Below are positions 43,149-51,319 of a stretch of 64,000 nucleotides of DNA, in pieces. Each line of letters opens with the position of its first letter. Position 1 is the first letter of the stretch. The position numbers and the translations under genes are program-made. The notes beneath the pieces are model-generated. The model was given only the letters and a program-made list of their open reading frames with translations. It ran no database searches and was not told where the DNA came from. The DNA is from Iodobacter sp. BJB302 (lineage in GTDB: Bacteria; Pseudomonadota; Gammaproteobacteria; Burkholderiales; Chitinibacteraceae), in NCBI RefSeq assembly GCF_002735645.1, contig NZ_PDZG01000010.1:1-64000 (forward strand). The letters are read 5' to 3'.

Positions 43149-43335
43149 CCAGCTGATCCAGATCTTCCACCACCAGCCCTGTCAGGCGGCTAAACAGAAA
43201 ATCTTCCTGATCAACCGGATCGCTGCTAAATTTTTGCGCCGCTTTTAAATCGGCACGCTTAGGGCGTGGCAAATCCAGCGAATCAATGCGAACGCCAGCA
43301 GCGGTGGTAAATGGGAACTTCAGCGTAATTTTCAT
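43033..43335 (-). CDS. Phage tail assembly chaperone (Mu gp41-like)
   Basis: About 100 residues from ATG 43335 (AAGGG upstream), beginning MKITLKFPFTTAAGVRIDSL and continuing with RPKRADLKAAQKF and LTGLVVEDLDQLDVADSKVLSDAF. These match Mu gp41-type chaperones that coat the tape measure before tail assembly. Together with the overlapping GpE frame it forms the usual two-product chaperone. Confidence 0.85.
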   Translation of the reverse strand: MKITLKFPFTTAAGVRIDSLDLPRPKRADLKAAQKFSSDPVDQEDFLFSRLTGLVVEDLDQLDVADSKVLSDAFQSMASGGEITQAAGRDPAAGTTATAV

Positions 43336-43403
43336 GGGATGCCCTTTATGTGAGTGAATTGGCCAAAGTGATGGCAGAACTAAACACAAAGGATTTTGCG
43401 GGA

Positions 43404-43435
43404 GGCGGGAGCAGGAGTCAGTTAATGCAGTTTAG
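43404..43435 (-). promoter_or_regulatory. Late-region element B (TTAATGCAGTTTAG core)
   Basis: The core at 43422-43435, preceded by purine-rich GGGAGCAGGAG, resembles elements A, C and D. It lies between the moron cassette terminator and the tail-chaperone gene, so it could be the promoter that restarts tail-gene transcription. Function is inferred from position. Confidence 0.4.
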
Positions 43436-43443
43436 AAAAGGAA

Positions 43444-43461
43444 AGCCCACCGAGGTGGGCT
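43444..43461 (-). terminator. Terminator at left edge of the moron cassette
   Basis: AGCCCACC (43444-43451) and GGTGGGCT (43454-43461) form a tight hairpin, followed leftward by a T-rich tract. Almost the same hairpin closes the other side of the cassette (45449-45468). Confidence 0.75.
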
Positions 43462-43470
43462 ATCACATTA

Positions 43471-43707
43471 TTACTTTCCCAGAGAAATTTTAATTTCTTT
43501 AAGAATGGTGGTCAGGTCATCAACTTGTATACGTATATTGCTGGCATTTATCAGGCGCATATCAGGCTTTGCTGCTCTTTCTTCTTCATCCAAACATGGT
43601 CCGGGATCTTGCCATTTTTGGCCCTGCATCGTTGTGATTAAAGCTTCAAATCGTTCACGCAGTTGTTTTTCAAATTGATCAATATATTGCTTGTTATGCT
43701 TAGACAT
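43471..43707 (-). CDS. Small helical protein of the moron cassette
   Basis: A 78-residue protein from ATG 43707 (MSKHNKQYIDQFEKQLRERF...), predicted mostly helical with a C-terminal amphipathic stretch (IQVDDLTTILKEIKISL). No family recognised. It lies 9 bases upstream of the cassette terminator, 89 bases after the HEPN-like gene; the three cassette genes may act together. Confidence 0.6.
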   Translation of the reverse strand: MSKHNKQYIDQFEKQLRERFEALITTMQGQKWQDPGPCLDEEERAAKPDMRLINASNIRIQVDDLTTILKEIKISLGK

Positions 43708-43796
43708 AATGACACGATGACTTAGGTAATAAAAAAACCCAACCATTACGCGGCTGAGCCGTGAACTCTAGCTAAAAATGACTGTAACCAGGACTT

Positions 43797-44462
43797 TTAA
43801 AATTTTGTATCGAGAAAACTCTCTACGTTTTGAATCATATTAACTACTGCTTGTTTGTCGTAGTCAGCACTATCACCATGTGCTGCACTATTTCTTATAC
43901 CCGCCCATGCAGTAATTTGTTTTTGCGTATTGCTGTTGTAAACACCTTTTCTTGCAAGATCTTCATTTAGCTTATTAAGTTTATCTTTAGTGTTAACAGG
44001 AATGTCATTGCGCGTACATAAATCTCTTATTGCTGTTTCTAACACAGTACCTGCGATTACAGCAGCTGCGGTGGTAAATCCACAATTGAGTAGCTCTTTG
44101 GCTTGCTCTAGCTCGTTATCAAAAACTTCAGCGTGAACAAGTAGGCGCATTGGAATGAGGTAGCCACCATCAAAATCCTCTTGTGCTGCGATTAAGATCG
44201 CTCGCAGTCTTTTGAGTATTACATAATTACCATCTCCTATCCCATGTGTTTTTTCAGAGGTAGTAAACTGTATAAAGTGTTGAGAATCTTGGCCACACGC
44301 ATTAGATAATAAGTTCTTTACCTTCACCTTCCACCCAAGAAACACATCACTATCAATCACCCAGCCATTTGAAAACTGCCCAGAGCTGTGGCTTTTTTGC
44401 TCTTCAATGGTGTTGGCTTCAGAAATCAATGCGGCAAAACGAGCTGAGGCTTTGTTATTCAA
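43797..44462 (-). CDS. HEPN-like protein with RNxxxH motif (moron)
   Basis: A 221-residue protein whose C-terminal half (about 120-221) looks like a HEPN domain: FTTAAAVIAGTVLETAIRDL helix, then GIRNSAAHGD with Arg190, Asn191 and His195 (RX4H), the catalytic motif of HEPN RNases, and a closing helix. The N-terminal 110 residues are unassigned and may sense a trigger. It seems to start at TTG 44462, with GGAG upstream. Set within the tail operon but not a structural gene. A role in RNA cleavage during phage defence is inferred; it could instead be a non-catalytic DUF4145 relative. Confidence 0.65.
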   Translation of the reverse strand: MNNKASARFAALISEANTIEEQKSHSSGQFSNGWVIDSDVFLGWKVKVKNLLSNACGQDSQHFIQFTTSEKTHGIGDGNYVILKRLRAILIAAQEDFDGGYLIPMRLLVHAEVFDNELEQAKELLNCGFTTAAAVIAGTVLETAIRDLCTRNDIPVNTKDKLNKLNEDLARKGVYNSNTQKQITAWAGIRNSAAHGDSADYDKQAVVNMIQNVESFLDTKF

Positions 44463-44532
44463 AATATGAATCTCCGATATACGTAAGATAAAAAATTCTA
44501 TACCTTAACTTTTGAAATCATTGCCAAGCACG

Positions 44533-44614
44533 GTAGGTTGGGCTAGTGATTTACCAGCCCAACATGCTGAGGGATATGGCAATGTTGGGCTGATAGAGCT
44601 TTAGCCCAACCTAC
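44533..44614. repeat. 82-bp palindromic REP-like element inside the moron cassette
   Basis: Outer arms GTAGGTTGGGCTA (44533-44545) and TAGCCCAACCTAC (44602-44614) and inner arms CAGCCCAACAT (44555-44565) and ATGTTGGGCTG (44582-44592) are perfect. The half at 44582-44614 is nearly identical (opposite strand) to the host repeat at 13143-13174. It separates the two HEPN-type genes and may also act as a terminator for the second. Confidence 0.75.
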
Positions 44615-44625
44615 AGCACTTGATT

Positions 44626-45321
44626 TTATTCCGCCCTACGAGTCTTTCTTCGCTCTGTAGCAATACGAAGACGTTCTGGCTCTGTATATATACGATTAAG
44701 AAGTGCGATTGTGAAATCTACAATATCTTCCGCGTCGTGTTCAGACAGTGTTCCCTCATGAGCACCATCATTTCCATCCTCTTTGACCGCCATAGAAAGA
44801 TCACGTAGTGATTCATCCAGCCGTTTGCTATCAAAAAGCCATGGCAATCTCAAACCAAGATTTCGACGAATTTTGCTATTTAGTCCATCTACATGATCTT
44901 CAGGTAAAAGGTCTTTCGTTCCAATATCAATACAAAGTCTAAACATCGTGGCCGCAGCATTATAACAACCGATGGCTAAGCACTTCGCACCTTCATTGAA
45001 AGCGGCTTCAATGTCTTTCGGGATATGTTCAGGTGGAGCAATAGCGGCAGTATCTTTGAGGCTAATAAAATCTTTAACAATCATATAATGATTAACTGCA
45101 TTAGTAATTTTTAGAAGGCCGTATTTGGAAATATTGAGTGTATCTTTAGCTTCTTTCTGAGCCAAGACAAACACAGTAGACTTATTACAATTTCTGCAAA
45201 TACAAAAAGCTTCATAATGAAACTGCCAGTTAAAACTTTGTCCAAGATAATTCTCTTGAGTAAGATCGAAGGTGATTTTTTTTGACTTACAGCGAGGGCA
45301 ATCAGCAACTAGCTCTGGCAT
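44626..45321 (-). CDS. DUF4145 protein with zinc ribbon (HEPN superfamily, moron)
   Basis: A 231-residue protein from ATG 45321 (GGAG site six bases before). N-terminal zinc ribbon with Cys8/Cys11 and Cys42/Cys45, then a DUF4145 domain (about 105-215): AFNEGAKCLAIGCYNAAATMFRLCID, and DLSMAVKEDGNDGAHEG with Lys180, Asn184 and His188 in the place of the HEPN RxxxNxxxH-type motif. DUF4145 domains are widespread in defence proteins and restriction subunits. First gene of the cassette, with its own promoter-like upstream region; nuclease activity is uncertain because the usual Arg is Lys. Confidence 0.72.
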   Translation of the reverse strand: MPELVADCPRCKSKKITFDLTQENYLGQSFNWQFHYEAFCICRNCNKSTVFVLAQKEAKDTLNISKYGLLKITNAVNHYMIVKDFISLKDTAAIAPPEHIPKDIEAAFNEGAKCLAIGCYNAAATMFRLCIDIGTKDLLPEDHVDGLNSKIRRNLGLRLPWLFDSKRLDESLRDLSMAVKEDGNDGAHEGTLSEHDAEDIVDFTIALLNRIYTEPERLRIATERRKTRRAE

Positions 45322-45339
45322 GAACAACTCCGATTCTTT

Positions 45340-45375
45340 TATAAAAACATTGGATGTTTATATCATACCTGTTTA
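45340..45375 (-). promoter_or_regulatory. Promoter/operator region of the moron cassette
   Basis: Read leftward, a TATGAT/TATAAA-type -10 sequence lies around 45352-45365, with an inverted repeat AACAT-TGG-ATGTT (45346-45358) overlapping it. That arrangement would allow the cassette to be expressed from the lysogen and be repressed; binding protein unknown. Confidence 0.4.
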
Positions 45376-45448
45376 AAAAAATTGCCGCCTTCTAAGAACA
45401 ATATTATCAGCATCATTAAGCTTGTTTTAACCACAAAACCCAACAAAA

Positions 45449-45468
45449 AAGCCCACCGAAGTGGGCTT
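45449..45468 (-). terminator. Terminator after tail tube gene, right edge of moron cassette
   Basis: AAGCCCAC (45449-45456), CGAA loop, GTGGGCTT (45461-45468), followed leftward by six T. It ends transcription 21 bases past the tail tube stop and twins the hairpin at 43444-43461. Confidence 0.85.
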
Positions 45469-45489
45469 AAATATTCAAGTGAATCAGTG

Positions 45490-46011
45490 CTACCCGCCAA
45501 TATTCTGCCGATACTCGTCCAGCATATCCTCCCCATTTACGCGGAAAATATTGGCCATATAATCCAGCTCCAGGATTTCTTCCCCATCCAGCACCTGTTT
45601 GATATACGTCGCTGAAAAACTAGCAGGAAATTCGGCGTTGTCGTGCTGTTTATACGTGCCCAGCGGGTTCTTTTTAAAGCTGACGGTTAAGAATGTGACC
45701 AGGGCAACTTGCTGCACGCGCCCTTGGCTGTTGTAGTTTTCCACATTCGAGCGGCATTGCAGCTGTACGGTTTTAAACGGGTTGGCCATAATTTTGGCTA
45801 CATCGGCATAGAGCGAGTTCCATTTAATCTCGCCCTCCAGCTTTTCAAACCCTGCGGGCAGCTCAATCTTGCCCACCATACCCAGCGCCTTATGCTCTTG
45901 CATAATGGCGGTCACATCTGGCAGTTTGATTTCTTCCGCCTTACCCAGCAGTGAATTGCCATTCACATAGATATTGGCGTTGGTAATCCGGTTAATTTCG
46001 ATCCTGGACAT
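45490..46011 (-). CDS. Phage major tail tube protein
   Basis: A 173-residue P2 FII-like tube protein: NANIYVNGNSLLGKAEEIKLPDVTAIMQEHKALGMVGKIELPAG and FSATYIKQVLDGEEILELD are hallmark stretches. Its start overlaps the sheath stop. Confidence 0.93.
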   Translation of the reverse strand: MSRIEINRITNANIYVNGNSLLGKAEEIKLPDVTAIMQEHKALGMVGKIELPAGFEKLEGEIKWNSLYADVAKIMANPFKTVQLQCRSNVENYNSQGRVQQVALVTFLTVSFKKNPLGTYKQHDNAEFPASFSATYIKQVLDGEEILELDYMANIFRVNGEDMLDEYRQNIGG

Positions 46012-47444
46012 TATTTAGCTCCTTTTAATGTGAGCAGGTATTCCGAAGTGATCTCGGTTTCAAATGTCAGCCGTTCCATCGGTGGCGGTGGGGTGTATTT
46101 GTAGCTGATGAGTAAATGCCCGGCAGCCAGCTCGGTTTGCGGATTACGGGCCGGATCAAACCAGGCTTTAAATCCGATTAGTGCCCCGTCACCAATCAAC
46201 TTGCGGCCATAGGCATTGGCAGAATCAACCAGGCTGTCGATCAGCGCCTGATTGAGCGGCATATCCATATACTGCAGTGAAAAATAGCGCATGCTTTCGT
46301 TCAGCATGTCACCAGTGCGGCGCACGTTTTCAAAATTACGCATGTGGGTCACTGTAGGAAATGCCGCGCTGCGATTGCCCCACAAGCGCAGGCCGGTGCC
46401 GTAGCTATTAAATACCGTGGTAATGCCCACTTCATTGAGCATATTCACTTCGGAACTGGGGTCGTCAATCATGGCTGAAAGCTGACGCTCTACGCCGGTA
46501 ATGCCTAGCAGCTCCTGATTAGAGCTGGACCACCAAAAGCCATGATCCAGATCCACTTTGGCACGCAGACCAGCAGCGCGAGCGGACAACGGTTCCAGCC
46601 GTTCGGCTTTTAGCACCGTGTCGTATACTTTAACGTGTGGGTAGCAAAGCCGGACGCGATCGCTGGATGTGTTGAAGTTGATCGTACCGGCAGGGCCACG
46701 GCCAGCCAGGGCTTGGGCAAATGTGGTGCCGATCGGTGCATCAATATAGGCGATGGCATCCAGCTGATCCGCCATTGCAATCAGCTCGGCTGACACTGAG
46801 TTTTGCGTGCAAAACGCTGGTGCGATCAGGATTTTGGCAAAGAAGCCGAACAGATTATAGGTATCTTTCAGTGCCTTCATACCGATGCGCTGGCCTGCGC
46901 CGTTGACTGCACCAATGATGTCTGCAGACGTGACTTTAGTCGGGTCGGCATAGTCATAAGTGACTTTAAGTGGTGGTGGCGAGGCAGGAATTGCGCCGGT
47001 TTTAATCCGGGTAATCACGCCGCAGATCAGATCGATTGAGTAATCAGTGCCTGCCACATAGGTAGTGACATTGTCCCCGCTTTTAACCGTGGCATTTAAT
47101 AAAGCAGGCTTGCTGGTTTTACCGCTGCCAGTGCTGGCATCCAGCGCAACTGACTCAGCAGTGATATTGGTTTTATGCACTGCAGGGTCGAGCACATTAA
47201 TGATCAGCACGGTGCCAGCGCCAAAATCATAAATGGCATCCAGCGCCTGCGGGATAGTAAAGCCTGGCAACTGCGGGCCAAATGCCGCGCCGTCTTTTTC
47301 AGACAGGCTCAGCGTTGTGACATTTACAGGCCCAATTGGGGCGGTGCCGATCAGCCCAATCACTGCGCTTTTAACTGTTGTGACTGGGCGCGGGCCGCGT
47401 TCTAATTCAAGGGTTTCTACACCGTGTAAATAGTTTGCAGGCAT
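46011..47444 (-). CDS. Phage tail sheath protein
   Basis: About 477 residues from ATG 47444, which follows AAGGAG; TTG 47450 is in frame but less likely. P2 FI-like features: YLHGVETLELERGPRPVTTVKSAVIGLIGTAP at the start and LRLWGNRSAAFPTVTHMRNFENVRRT near the C-terminal third. It forms the contractile sheath. Confidence 0.95.
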   Translation of the reverse strand: MPANYLHGVETLELERGPRPVTTVKSAVIGLIGTAPIGPVNVTTLSLSEKDGAAFGPQLPGFTIPQALDAIYDFGAGTVLIINVLDPAVHKTNITAESVALDASTGSGKTSKPALLNATVKSGDNVTTYVAGTDYSIDLICGVITRIKTGAIPASPPPLKVTYDYADPTKVTSADIIGAVNGAGQRIGMKALKDTYNLFGFFAKILIAPAFCTQNSVSAELIAMADQLDAIAYIDAPIGTTFAQALAGRGPAGTINFNTSSDRVRLCYPHVKVYDTVLKAERLEPLSARAAGLRAKVDLDHGFWWSSSNQELLGITGVERQLSAMIDDPSSEVNMLNEVGITTVFNSYGTGLRLWGNRSAAFPTVTHMRNFENVRRTGDMLNESMRYFSLQYMDMPLNQALIDSLVDSANAYGRKLIGDGALIGFKAWFDPARNPQTELAAGHLLISYKYTPPPPMERLTFETEITSEYLLTLKGAK

Positions 47445-47446
47445 GA

Positions 47447-47656
47447 TCAAACTCCTTCTGCAGCAGCGGCGGTCTTGCTGGCCTTGGCCGGTTTTTCAAT
47501 CACCGCAGTGAGGTGTCCCAGTGCTTCTAGGGTTTTGGTATATTCATGCTCTGCAGGCAGATCCACTTCCGCGCCATCATGCAGCATGACTTCTGTTTCA
47601 GCCTCGCCATCACGCAGAGTGACACCAGAGCTTGGGCCTTTGTAGATGTATTTCAT
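47447..47656 (-). CDS. Small phage protein preceding tail sheath
   Basis: A 69-residue protein (MKYIYKGPSSGVTLRDGEAE...) from ATG 47656, with AGGAGG upstream and a four-base overlap with gp37. The same small gene position (Mu gp38-like) lies between gp37 and the sheath in Mu-type phages. Function unknown. Confidence 0.75.
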   Translation of the reverse strand: MKYIYKGPSSGVTLRDGEAETEVMLHDGAEVDLPAEHEYTKTLEALGHLTAVIEKPAKASKTAAAAEGV

Positions 47657-48117
47657 GGTGCCTCCTCGTAATTCACAACAGTGAGCGGGTGCTCTGTTCC
47701 AACTTCTTCGTCTTCCACCAATATGCCGCTGGTGGATATATCTAATGCGTATTGCCAAAGGTCGGCGTTTTGGCCTAAAAATTTTTCACTGACGGCCCGT
47801 ATTTTTTTGCAATCTGGGGGCTTAAATCCCACCACAGCACGGCGAGCTAAATCCAGCACTTCAATCACGCCACCACGGCCATTGAGCTGGCGCACCACCA
47901 CTGTGATCGACAATTTAATGGTGCGAGGCTGGGCAATAAAATGCGTGTCGATCGTCTCGTCAAACTGGCTGCTGATATAGCTCAGCAGCAGTGCGCCGGT
48001 TGGATGGTTAAGCCGATAGTTCTTTGGGCTTTCAGGGAAGTACTCACTGGCCAGCTGGGGCAGCTTTAACTGTAAGCGCTGTAAAACAGCATCCAAAATT
48101 TCAACGGTGCTGGCCAT
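47653..48117 (-). CDS. Mu gp37-like protein
   Basis: A 154-residue protein of the Gp37 family (IKLSITVVVRQLNGRGGVIEVLDLARRAVVGF), probably involved in head-tail joining or tail completion. Adjoins gp36-like gene with a one-base overlap. Confidence 0.82.
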   Translation of the reverse strand: MASTVEILDAVLQRLQLKLPQLASEYFPESPKNYRLNHPTGALLLSYISSQFDETIDTHFIAQPRTIKLSITVVVRQLNGRGGVIEVLDLARRAVVGFKPPDCKKIRAVSEKFLGQNADLWQYALDISTSGILVEDEEVGTEHPLTVVNYEEAP

Positions 48118-48581
48118 TAGTAGCTATCCAATAGTTTTTTATTAAACCGGCGCTCTGATGTACGCACTTTCATTTCCCCCGCTTCAGGCGCGGCTTCACC
48201 CGTCAGCGGAATACCGATAGTGAGTTTGCCGTCCCGGATATGCTCCAGCATGAGCATTGATGCTTTGTAAGTACGCACTACGGCATCGGGCAAATCGCCG
48301 CCCTCAGGCCGCCGGGCATACAGCTCATGGCGGGCCAATTTAATGGCAAGGTCTTTAATGACAGTGGGTACGGGCAGCAGCGGCAAGGTATAGCGGCCAC
48401 GCAGATGCGCATCCACGACCTCTTCCGCTTGCCGCACCCTGTCTTCAACCACTTCCATCACCAGCTGCGGCGGCGTGGATGTGCCGCCGTAGCTCAGATC
48501 TGGCTGCGCATCATTACTCAGCGCAATCAGCGTTTGTAGTGGGATGGCCAGCTGCAGGTCAGCCAGGGTGCAGTAGCGCAT
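48117..48581 (-). CDS. DUF1320 (Mu gp36-like) head-tail connector protein
   Basis: A 154-residue protein: MRYCTLADLQLAIPLQTLI, EEVVDAHLRGRYTLPL and IKLARHELYARRPEG match the DUF1320/gp36 family of head-tail connectors. Confidence 0.88.
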   Translation of the reverse strand: MRYCTLADLQLAIPLQTLIALSNDAQPDLSYGGTSTPPQLVMEVVEDRVRQAEEVVDAHLRGRYTLPLLPVPTVIKDLAIKLARHELYARRPEGGDLPDAVVRTYKASMLMLEHIRDGKLTIGIPLTGEAAPEAGEMKVRTSERRFNKKLLDSY

Positions 48582-48584
48582 GGC

Positions 48585-48998
48585 TCAGATCACCAGTACG
48601 CGGATGATGTCACCCGCCACACCGGCATCCAGTGCATAGCCATTAATAGCCTGCGGCAATACGCCGCCTGCCAGCGTCATGGCTGGTGCAGCACTGGTCG
48701 ATGTCACTGCCGTACCTCCTGCAGGTGATGTGGCAGTGAACATGCTGGCGGTGACAGCCTTGCCGGTGGCATCGGACGTGACCGATACTCCCCGATTAAT
48801 TGCCCCTGCGCATTCAACCAAGGCGATCCCGGAAAAAACCAGCGCTCCATATTGGCCCGCATCTGCTTCGCTATCCGTTACCCCCAGCGCTTTTGAGTTA
48901 GCTGTACACAGACCACCACCGAAATCGACAAACCGGAAACGGGGTAAGTTGACCACAGCAAGGATGGAAGTAATGCCTAGAGGCTGTGCTGTTTTCAT
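48585..48998 (-). CDS. DUF2190-like capsid decoration protein
   Basis: A 137-residue Ala/Thr/Gly-rich protein with GVTDSEADAGQYGALVFSGIALVECAGAINRGVSV, the DUF2190-type pattern of small capsid decorator proteins encoded next to the major capsid gene. Confidence 0.75.
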   Translation of the reverse strand: MKTAQPLGITSILAVVNLPRFRFVDFGGGLCTANSKALGVTDSEADAGQYGALVFSGIALVECAGAINRGVSVTSDATGKAVTASMFTATSPAGGTAVTSTSAAPAMTLAGGVLPQAINGYALDAGVAGDIIRVLVI

Positions 48999-49270
48999 GC
49001 TTTAGCTCCTTTTTTGTTTGCCGCTGTCGATTCTGCATCTGGGGCAGCATCGGCAGGCAAACTATCCGTTGCCGGAGGTGGGGTTTCGATAATGGCCGGA
49101 GGGGTGATGACGGCCTCTGGCACTGGTTCTGGCTCCCAGCTCGGATCAGGCTCTAAAAAAGCACGCAAGCTGAATGCTTCTTTCATGCTCATTTCAATTT
49201 TATCGCCTGGTTCATAACGCTCCCCATTGTGCAAAATGGGTGAGTCTTTCACGAGAAAACGTTCGATCAT
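48995..49270 (-). CDS. Small phage protein next to capsid gene
   Basis: A 91-residue protein with a folded start (LVKDSPILHNGERYEPGDKIEM) and a Pro/Glu/Ala-rich disordered tail ending KKGAKA. Similar small proteins (Mu gp35-like) are found between capsid and gp36 genes. Function unknown. Confidence 0.7.
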   Translation of the reverse strand: MIERFLVKDSPILHNGERYEPGDKIEMSMKEAFSLRAFLEPDPSWEPEPVPEAVITPPAIIETPPPATDSLPADAAPDAESTAANKKGAKA

Positions 49271-49281
49271 TTCAGCACCCC

Positions 49282-50205
49282 TTAGGCGTTAGTATCTGAG
49301 ATCAGATAGCCCGCTTCCGCGCCCACAATAAAGGGCCGGAAAATATTGGTGCAGCGGACAATCTCAACCTTGCCGTCTTCGGTGCGGGTATCCACGATCG
49401 GCTTGTTTTTGCGGATGGTGTAGCCAAAGGCTGGCTCGTAAGGGGTGCGATTCTGGCCAGCGCGTTTGCCCGGCACATAAGCAAGAATAATGTTGTCCTG
49501 CCAGAGATCCGCAAACACATCCTGGTCGTTGGCGTAAACCGCTTTACCAACAGCGATGTTTTCGATCTCAAAGATGTCGCGCATCAGATCGGCAGTCACA
49601 ATACCTTTCATGGAATACTTGATGCGGTCCAACAGCTGTGGGTGGTTTTTTAATACCGACTGGCTTGAGGCACCAATGATCATGGTATTGGGGTAGCGGC
49701 CAATTTTGGCGCGAATGGCTTCCTTGCCCGCTTCAATCACCCCAATCGGATCAGAGTTCGCTTTATCGGTAAAACGGCTGTTACCCGACAGCACAATCTT
49801 ATTACTGGCGGCATAGTTGGCTGGGTTTTGCGCCAGATCTGCGATCATTTTTTCGCGGCGCAGATCAATCCCTTCCGTGGCCACAAAAGTGGCGTTAGAT
49901 TGCAGCGGAAAGGCGCTTTCTTGCTCTTCACGATAATCAATCGGGTATTCCAGATCGTGCTCATCCAATACCACATCAATACCAGCCAAGCCCTCTGGAT
50001 TAATGCGGTTGGATTTAGCGCGTAAGGCCCGCTCGGTGTTGTAGATTTTGAAAGCTTCTTTCCCAAACTTAGGGATCTTGCCGCCTTCCTTTTGCACTTC
50101 AACCGTTGGCATCAGCAGCTCGCCCACATATTCCAAATTGCTATAGCCCAGCGCCAGTTGCGATAAAACCGGATCAACAACGCGCAGATTAGATAAACGT
50201 CCCAT
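49282..50205 (-). CDS. Phage major capsid protein
   Basis: A 307-residue protein beginning MGRLSNLRVVDPVLSQLALGY with LMPTVEVQKEGGKIPKFGKEAF and RRYPNTMIIG-like IGRYPNTMIIGASS segments; fits the HK97-fold capsid proteins of Mu-like (non-gpT) phages. It lies between protease and DUF2190 genes, as expected. Confidence 0.88.
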   Translation of the reverse strand: MGRLSNLRVVDPVLSQLALGYSNLEYVGELLMPTVEVQKEGGKIPKFGKEAFKIYNTERALRAKSNRINPEGLAGIDVVLDEHDLEYPIDYREEQESAFPLQSNATFVATEGIDLRREKMIADLAQNPANYAASNKIVLSGNSRFTDKANSDPIGVIEAGKEAIRAKIGRYPNTMIIGASSQSVLKNHPQLLDRIKYSMKGIVTADLMRDIFEIENIAVGKAVYANDQDVFADLWQDNIILAYVPGKRAGQNRTPYEPAFGYTIRKNKPIVDTRTEDGKVEIVRCTNIFRPFIVGAEAGYLISDTNA

Positions 50206-50215
50206 GACCTACTCC

Positions 50216-51319
50216 TTATTTAATAACTGCATTTGCCGCAGTGGCGTAATCCACTGAATGCTCACGCATATGTGAACGAATTTTTTGATCCAGCTGAACA
50301 CGCTCTGGATCTGCGTTTTCACCGTAATCCACGACACCCCCAGCGTCTGCCGCAGAAGCTTTGCCCTTGGTGGCGTGCTCGCCAAACTCCACTACCCTGG
50401 GCAGCTCGGAGAGGAAACCTTTCAGCGCCGTTGGCAAGGCTTGCTTTGCAGCGCCTTCGCCAAATTCCAGCACTTGCTCGCCGTCAGCAAAATCCAGCAG
50501 CGCAACCACGGTTTCTTTGTGTTTAGGGGCCAGCGTGCCGTCGGCGATCAGCCCCTCGGCAAAACTGGCGTGATCGTCATGGCGCTGGTCTGCCAGCAGC
50601 TTTTTCTTTTCTGCTTCGGCGAAGGCCACCAGCCCTTTGAGCTTGGTGTTTTCTGCTTCGAGAGCAGCGGCTTGTTCTGGGGTCACAGTAAGCTCCTTGG
50701 TAACGGGGTCAGGTTCGGAAAAAGCGGGGGAAACTTCAGGTTCGGGCTGGGCTGCTTGTTCCTGTATCCAGTCCACATCCCATGACGACAGGGCTTTGTT
50801 GGCCTCAGCCAAGCCAAATTTGTCAATCATCCACTCACGCAGGCCACGGAAAATCCGAGATACGGCACCGGCGGGCAGCTCGCCAAATTCAACGACGCCT
50901 TCTTCTGCTTCGGCAAATTCGACCTGCTTTAGCCCTTTAATCGCTGGGGGCATCGCCCCCAGGAATCCGACATGGCGCAGGTAGTAAACGCCAGGCACCG
51001 GGTTGGCCGGAGCATCCGGGGTGTAAAAAGAGCCAGAGATTTTTTTGAGCCGACCCGATTTCACCATCTCGACAAAGCTCACATCCATCTGATGCGGCTC
51101 ACCCATCAGGCCGTCAGCATTAGTGCTAAGCGACTTTACCCAGCCATAGGCCGGTGCATCATGCTTGGGATGCCCAATCACAATCGGCGCTTCATGCAGC
51201 GCCGGATCGTATGCAGCGGCACACGCTGCTAAATCTGCGTCAGTAAAATCCAGCGTCACCCCGCTCATTGCGGTTTGACGGCCGGGCTTAAAAATATGGA
51301 GGGGGGCTGGAGTATTCAT
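50216..51319 (-). CDS. Phage head protease/scaffold (Mu gpI-like)
   Basis: A 367-residue protein: N-terminal protease part (LDFTDADLAACAAAYDP, APIVIGHPKHDAPAYGWVKSL, FYTPDAPANPVPGVYYLRHVGFLG) and a helical, Glu/Ala-rich C-terminal part (about 190-367) suited to scaffolding, as in Mu I/Z. Its ATG sits at the foot of late element C. Confidence 0.9.
   Translation of the reverse strand: MNTPAPLHIFKPGRQTAMSGVTLDFTDADLAACAAAYDPALHEAPIVIGHPKHDAPAYGWVKSLSTNADGLMGEPHQMDVSFVEMVKSGRLKKISGSFYTPDAPANPVPGVYYLRHVGFLGAMPPAIKGLKQVEFAEAEEGVVEFGELPAGAVSRIFRGLREWMIDKFGLAEANKALSSWDVDWIQEQAAQPEPEVSPAFSEPDPVTKELTVTPEQAAALEAENTKLKGLVAFAEAEKKKLLADQRHDDHASFAEGLIADGTLAPKHKETVVALLDFADGEQVLEFGEGAAKQALPTALKGFLSELPRVVEFGEHATKGKASAADAGGVVDYGENADPERVQLDQKIRSHMREHSVDYATAANAVIK

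Noticed and set aside
44533-44614. Possible CRISPR repeat pair
   Set aside because: Two inverted copies only, no direct repeats with regular spacers and no cas genes.
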